Part shown: positions 7,813 to 10,702 of the stretch, piece by piece
How the letters are laid out: each line of letters opens with the position of its first letter
Numbering within the stretch: position 1 is the stretch's first letter
From: Nitrospirota bacterium
GTDB taxonomy: Bacteria > Nitrospirota > Nitrospiria > Nitrospirales > UBA8639
Direction: 5' to 3'
Assembly (NCBI GenBank): GCA_020355985.1
Contig: CP070628.1
Coordinates: 682,287-692,988 of the forward strand
Length of the DNA: 10,702 nucleotides
Notes under the pieces: model-generated
Seen by the model: only the letters and a program-made list of their open reading frames with translations
Databases searched by the model: none
Told to the model about the DNA's origin: nothing
Made by a program: the position numbers and the translations under genes

Positions 7813-9182
7813 GCAGTACTCCATTACTTCTTCCCAAAAGTCTCAAAACCGCATCCTCTTCTGTAGAGAGGAATGGGTATCAGGTCTATATGGAAACGTT
7901 TGGTTGTCAGATGAATGAATATGACACTGAATTAGTTCGGTCGATCATGAAAGCGAGGGGGTTTCAATTTACTCCAGTCGATGAAGAGGCTGATGTCATT
8001 TTGTTTAATACCTGTGCCATTCGTGAAAATGCCCATAATCGACTCTATGGACATTTGGCTCGGTATAAAGCCAGAAAAAAAGAGCGAGGGCTTGTGATTG
8101 GCGTCTTAGGTTGTATGGCGCAGAACCTGAAGCAAGAATTGCTGGAGGCTCGATCATGGATTGATGTTCTTGTCGGGCCTGATGCCTACCGGCGTTTACC
8201 TGATTTGCTCACTGATGCGATGGAACATCAACGCAGGGGGTTAGCGGTCGATCTATCAGAATATGAAACCTATGCTCAAATCGTTCCTGATCGAGGCCTT
8301 GGGGTGAACGGTTGGATTGCTGTCATGCGAGGGTGTGACAATTTTTGTTCATTCTGCGTGGTGCCTTATACTAGGGGACGAGAGCGTTCCAGGGACCCGG
8401 AAGGTATTCTTGACGAGGCCCAGCGTCTAGCCAGCCAAGGCGTTAGCCAAATTACTTTGCTGGGCCAAAATGTGAATTCCTATCGATCAGGTGCATGGGA
8501 TTTTGCTCAACTGCTGGTTGCGGTCGCTGATGTGCCGGGTATTCAACGTGTACGATTTACATCGCCGCATCCAAAAGACTTTCCCCCGGCGTTGCTTGAA
8601 GCCGTGGCTCAACACCCCATTATTTGTAATCAAATTCACTTGCCGTTGCAATCCGGGAACGATCGCATGTTAGAACGCATGGGGCGAGGGTATACCCGGC
8701 GGGAATATCTCAAACTGGTGGAAGCCATTCGGAACAAAGGACCGCTTGTTTTAACGACTGATCTGATCTGTGGCTTTTGCGGTGAAACGGACGAGGAGTT
8801 CCAAGATACTTATGATCTGATGAAAGAGGTGGAATATCAGGCGGCCTTCGTCTTTAAATATTCGGAACGCAAGCATACCATTGCGGCAAGGAAATATCTC
8901 GACGACATTCCAGAACAGGTGAAGGGGTATCGGACCCACCAACTTATTGAATTACAAAAAGAGATCTCGCTTCAAAAAAACCACGCGTTGGTTGGTACTG
9001 AGGTTAAAGTCATGATCGAAGGGGAGGCCAAAAAGTCCGATCAACAATGGATGGGCCATACTGAAGCTAATGTGACGGTTGTGTGGCCGAAGGATCATCT
9101 CATGCGGTCTCCTGGAGATTTCGTCTCTGTCCTCATCCAAGATGCGACCCCTTCAACTCTCTATGGGATCGTCCATTCCTAA
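7809..9182 (+). CDS. miaB: tRNA-2-methylthio-N6-isopentenyladenosine (ms2i6A37) synthase MiaB
   Basis: MiaB methylthiolates i6A at position 37 of tRNAs reading UNN codons, through radical-SAM chemistry. The 457-residue product has auxiliary-cluster cysteines C33 (FGCQMNEYD), C69 (NTCAIRE) and C102 (GCMAQ). The radical-SAM cysteines are C176, C180 and C183 in RGCDNFCSFC, followed by VVPYTRGRERSR and a C-terminal TRAM domain at about 393-455. GQNVNSY (219-225) and LPLQSGNDRML (278-288) are also characteristic. Its ATG overlaps the mtaB stop as ATGA, with AGGAA a few bases upstream, so translation is probably coupled. Oddities: the usual GFPGET loop reads C321-GF-C324-GET, creating a CxxC, and the usual YSxRxGT reads YSERKHT. 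MiaA, which makes the i6A substrate, is not in this window. Confidence 0.94.
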   Translation: MSSTPLLLPKSLKTASSSVERNGYQVYMETFGCQMNEYDTELVRSIMKARGFQFTPVDEEADVILFNTCAIRENAHNRLYGHLARYKARKKERGLVIGVLGCMAQNLKQELLEARSWIDVLVGPDAYRRLPDLLTDAMEHQRRGLAVDLSEYETYAQIVPDRGLGVNGWIAVMRGCDNFCSFCVVPYTRGRERSRDPEGILDEAQRLASQGVSQITLLGQNVNSYRSGAWDFAQLLVAVADVPGIQRVRFTSPHPKDFPPALLEAVAQHPIICNQIHLPLQSGNDRMLERMGRGYTRREYLKLVEAIRNKGPLVLTTDLICGFCGETDEEFQDTYDLMKEVEYQAAFVFKYSERKHTIAARKYLDDIPEQVKGYRTHQLIELQKEISLQKNHALVGTEVKVMIEGEAKKSDQQWMGHTEANVTVVWPKDHLMRSPGDFVSVLIQDATPSTLYGIVHS

Positions 9183-9472
9183 TCACTCTTTTGGCTGGGA
9201 ATTGTCTCAAAGTACTCCGCTGGGGCTATGTCCCCTTAAATGACTTCCCGTACATTTTGATAGCGAAATACGCCGTTGCACACTAAGGTGTCGATACTTC
9301 GTGTAACCTCTTGTTTGCGCCTCAAGTCAGTCTTTTTAGATCCGATACAAACAGTGAAGTCTTGTTGACTAAAGGTCTTCATAGCCGAAGGCTGACTCTC
9401 ACAATGTGGACAAACCTGCCTGAACCATACAAAACCAACACAATTTTCTGCATGAGAAAGTGTTAGCCAAGC
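9183..9472. other. Intergenic region between miaB and the HDOD gene
   Basis: No plus-strand gene was found in these 290 bp. A nested stem-loop at 9197-9249 may form the 3' end of the miaB message. A minus-strand frame of 85 codons from a TTG at 9493 to 9236 contains a CPHC motif, but it has no good start signal and overlaps the start of the HDOD gene, so it was not called. No clear promoter for the HDOD gene was identified; partial -35-like words such as TTGACT at about 9366 lack a matching -10. Confidence 0.45.
9197..9249 (+). repeat. Nested stem-loop after miaB
   Basis: An outer arm GGGAATTGTC (9197-9206) pairs with GACTTCCC (9242-9249) if a 2-nt bulge is allowed. It encloses a GGGG/CCCC hairpin (9222-9225 and 9232-9235) with a 6-nt loop. 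It starts 15 nt after the miaB stop codon. No T-run follows, so it does not look like a standard intrinsic terminator; it may protect the 3' end of the operon message. Confidence 0.35.
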
Positions 9473-10432
9473 ATGGACCCTCAGATACTCCAACGCATTA
9501 AAAATTGCAAAACTCTTCCGGCGATACCGGCGTTGCCCTTACAGGTCTTGCAAATGTGTAGGGACGATAAGGCAGATGCGAAAAAAGTTGGAGAGGTGAT
9601 CAGCAAAGACCCATCTTTTGTGGCGAAACTCTTGAATGTCGCGAATTCTAGTTTTTACGGAGGAAGTCGGCATAAGGTCGCGACGGTCACGCATGCTGTG
9701 ACGCTGTTGGGAATGAATTCTATTGCCACGTTAGCCTTTTGTTTTTCCTTGTACCGAGATCTGCGAAAAAAAGGGGGAGGTGCTTTTGACCATAATCATT
9801 TTTGGCACCGATGTATTTTGGCAAGTTTAGCGGCAAAAATTTTAGCCAAGCGTGTTCGGGTTATCAACCAAGAAGAGATTTTCCTTGCTGGGCTGTTACA
9901 AGACTTGGGTGTCCTGGTCATGAGCGAGGCGTTTGGCAAGGAATATGGTGAGTTGTATCAAAAAGCGAACCAGGACCATGATGTGCTGGAAGGGCTGGAG
10001 CAAGGTCGATGGAAAACGGATCATTGCGAGATTGGGGCATGGTTGGCTGAAACCTGGGAATTGCCCGAAGTGTTACGTGAGGCGGTACGAGGCAGTCATA
10101 ATCCATCCCTCGCATTGAGTGAAGATGAAGTCTCACGGTTAACTATCAGATGTGTGGCGTTGTCTGGCCGGCTGGCGGATATGTGGTGTCATCCGCAGAC
10201 GGAGGTGGCCATTCAAACAGCCATTGACTTGTCTCAGGAGCTCCTAGAAATTGATTCTGAGGGTGTCCTGGAAATGGCCCAGCAAATTATCGAAGGCATT
10301 CCAGACATGTCGTCGTTTTTCCAAGTCAGCCTGGGGAAGCCGGCAGAAATTCAAAAAGTGTTAGATCTCCTCGTCAAGACTATCAAGGAACCTGCATCGA
10401 CCGAAACCTCAGAACCCGTTCCGGCCACTTAA
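9473..10432 (+). CDS. HDOD-domain signalling protein
   Basis: HDOD proteins are regulators related to HD phosphohydrolases but usually lacking their metal site; they occur in signal transduction, motility and stress responses. The 319-residue product starts with the typical LPAIPALPLQVLQM segment (about 15-28), followed by VISKDPSFVAKLLNVANSSFYG (42-63). The HD-equivalent position reads LLQDLG (141-146), so Q143 replaces the histidine and hydrolase activity is unlikely. EIGAWLAETWELPEVLREAV (186-205) and H209 are also family-like. The domain ends by about residue 280, and the last 15 residues are a disordered tail rich in Thr, Ser, Glu and Pro. No GGDEF, receiver or other output domain is attached. 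The start codon has only a weak upstream GAGAAAG. It lies 290 bp after miaB and is probably transcribed separately. The domain is secure; the process it controls cannot be read from this window. Confidence 0.88.
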   Translation: MDPQILQRIKNCKTLPAIPALPLQVLQMCRDDKADAKKVGEVISKDPSFVAKLLNVANSSFYGGSRHKVATVTHAVTLLGMNSIATLAFCFSLYRDLRKKGGGAFDHNHFWHRCILASLAAKILAKRVRVINQEEIFLAGLLQDLGVLVMSEAFGKEYGELYQKANQDHDVLEGLEQGRWKTDHCEIGAWLAETWELPEVLREAVRGSHNPSLALSEDEVSRLTIRCVALSGRLADMWCHPQTEVAIQTAIDLSQELLEIDSEGVLEMAQQIIEGIPDMSSFFQVSLGKPAEIQKVLDLLVKTIKEPASTETSEPVPAT

Positions 10433-10702
10433 AGTATTCTGCTACTTCCACTCCAGATATCTTGACCAAGAAATCAGTTCTCTGAAAAGCCTGAAGAGTT
10501 CAGGCAATAAGGAATTGTGTCGTGGTATTGACGAAAAAAAGAGAGGGCCCTATAGAAAAAGGCACTTTATATGAGTACCTCACGCACATACTCTTTTCCT
10601 ATAAATCCCCCGCCCGAACCTCAATGAATAGGGCACTACGAATGGATTCAGGTATGGCGTTGTCAAAAGCTCGGCGGAAGGGCTAATGATGCGTTGGTTT
10701 AA
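10433..10702. other. Right-edge region without a called gene
   Basis: No complete gene was recognised. Besides the hairpin at 10489-10505, it contains a GAGTA/TACTC hairpin at about 10573-10593 followed by TTTT, which could weakly terminate the HDOD transcript. The last 17 bases include ATGATG (10686-10691) after GGAAGGG, so a plus-strand gene might begin at the edge. A minus-strand frame is open from the right edge for roughly 40 codons but was not recognised. Confidence 0.4.
10489..10505 (-). terminator. Candidate intrinsic terminator on the minus strand
   Basis: Perfect 7-bp arms GCCTGAA and TTCAGGC enclose a 3-nt loop. Read on the minus strand the stem is followed by TTTT, so it could end a leftward transcript arriving from outside the window. 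On the plus strand, 57 nt after the HDOD stop codon, it lacks a T-run but could still form the 3' end of that message. Confidence 0.4.

Noticed and set aside
9236..9493. Minus-strand 85-codon frame with a CPHC motif
   Set aside because: It needs a TTG start with no ribosome binding site, overlaps the first codons of the well-supported HDOD gene on the other strand, and matches no family I recognise. One CxxC is weak evidence.
10632..10685. Short plus-strand frames near the right edge
   Set aside because: They are under 20 codons with no clear ribosome binding site or family resemblance. The possible start at 10686 is too close to the edge to judge.

Overview
The window reads as ordinary bacterial core genome, about half GC in the genes and more AT-rich between them. 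Codon use is uniform, and no mobile element, CRISPR array, rRNA or tRNA was recognised. The gene mix is a long B12-dependent ribonucleotide reductase, a TrkH/KtrB potassium channel, two tRNA methylthiotransferases and an HDOD protein. This fits a free-living Gram-negative-type bacterium, perhaps Nitrospirota, but that placement is an impression and was not tested.

Layout, left to right. Positions 1-215 are non-coding and hold a weak AT-rich hairpin downstream of nrdJ. nrdJ (216-3749, minus strand) encodes an 1177-residue class II ribonucleotide reductase. Positions 3750-4496 form a long AT-rich control region: a minus-strand promoter covered by two NrdR-box-like palindromes exactly 32 bp apart, then a leader of about 325 nt for nrdJ that contains a terminator-like hairpin. 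On the other side is an extended -10 promoter with a 5' hairpin for a small three-helix membrane protein (4497-4787, plus). That gene converges with trkH/ktrB (4794-6185, minus) with only 6 bp between the stop codons.

Positions 6186-6438 lie between the divergent trkH and mtaB genes. A strong sigma70-type promoter there ends almost at the mtaB ATG, suggesting a leaderless or nearly leaderless message. mtaB (6439-7812) and miaB (7809-9182) overlap by 4 bp and form an operon for 2-methylthio modification of position 37 in two classes of tRNA. After a 290-bp gap with a nested stem-loop comes an HDOD-domain gene (9473-10432). The last 270 bp hold hairpins and possibly the first codons of another gene.

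Functionally, nrdJ supplies deoxyribonucleotides and its promoter looks set up for NrdR repression. The mtaB-miaB pair serves tRNA modification, trkH/ktrB serves potassium uptake, and the HDOD gene is probably regulatory. No clearly new system is visible. The most informative parts are the nrdJ control region, the mtaB promoter, and a CxxC that replaces the usual proline in a conserved MiaB loop.
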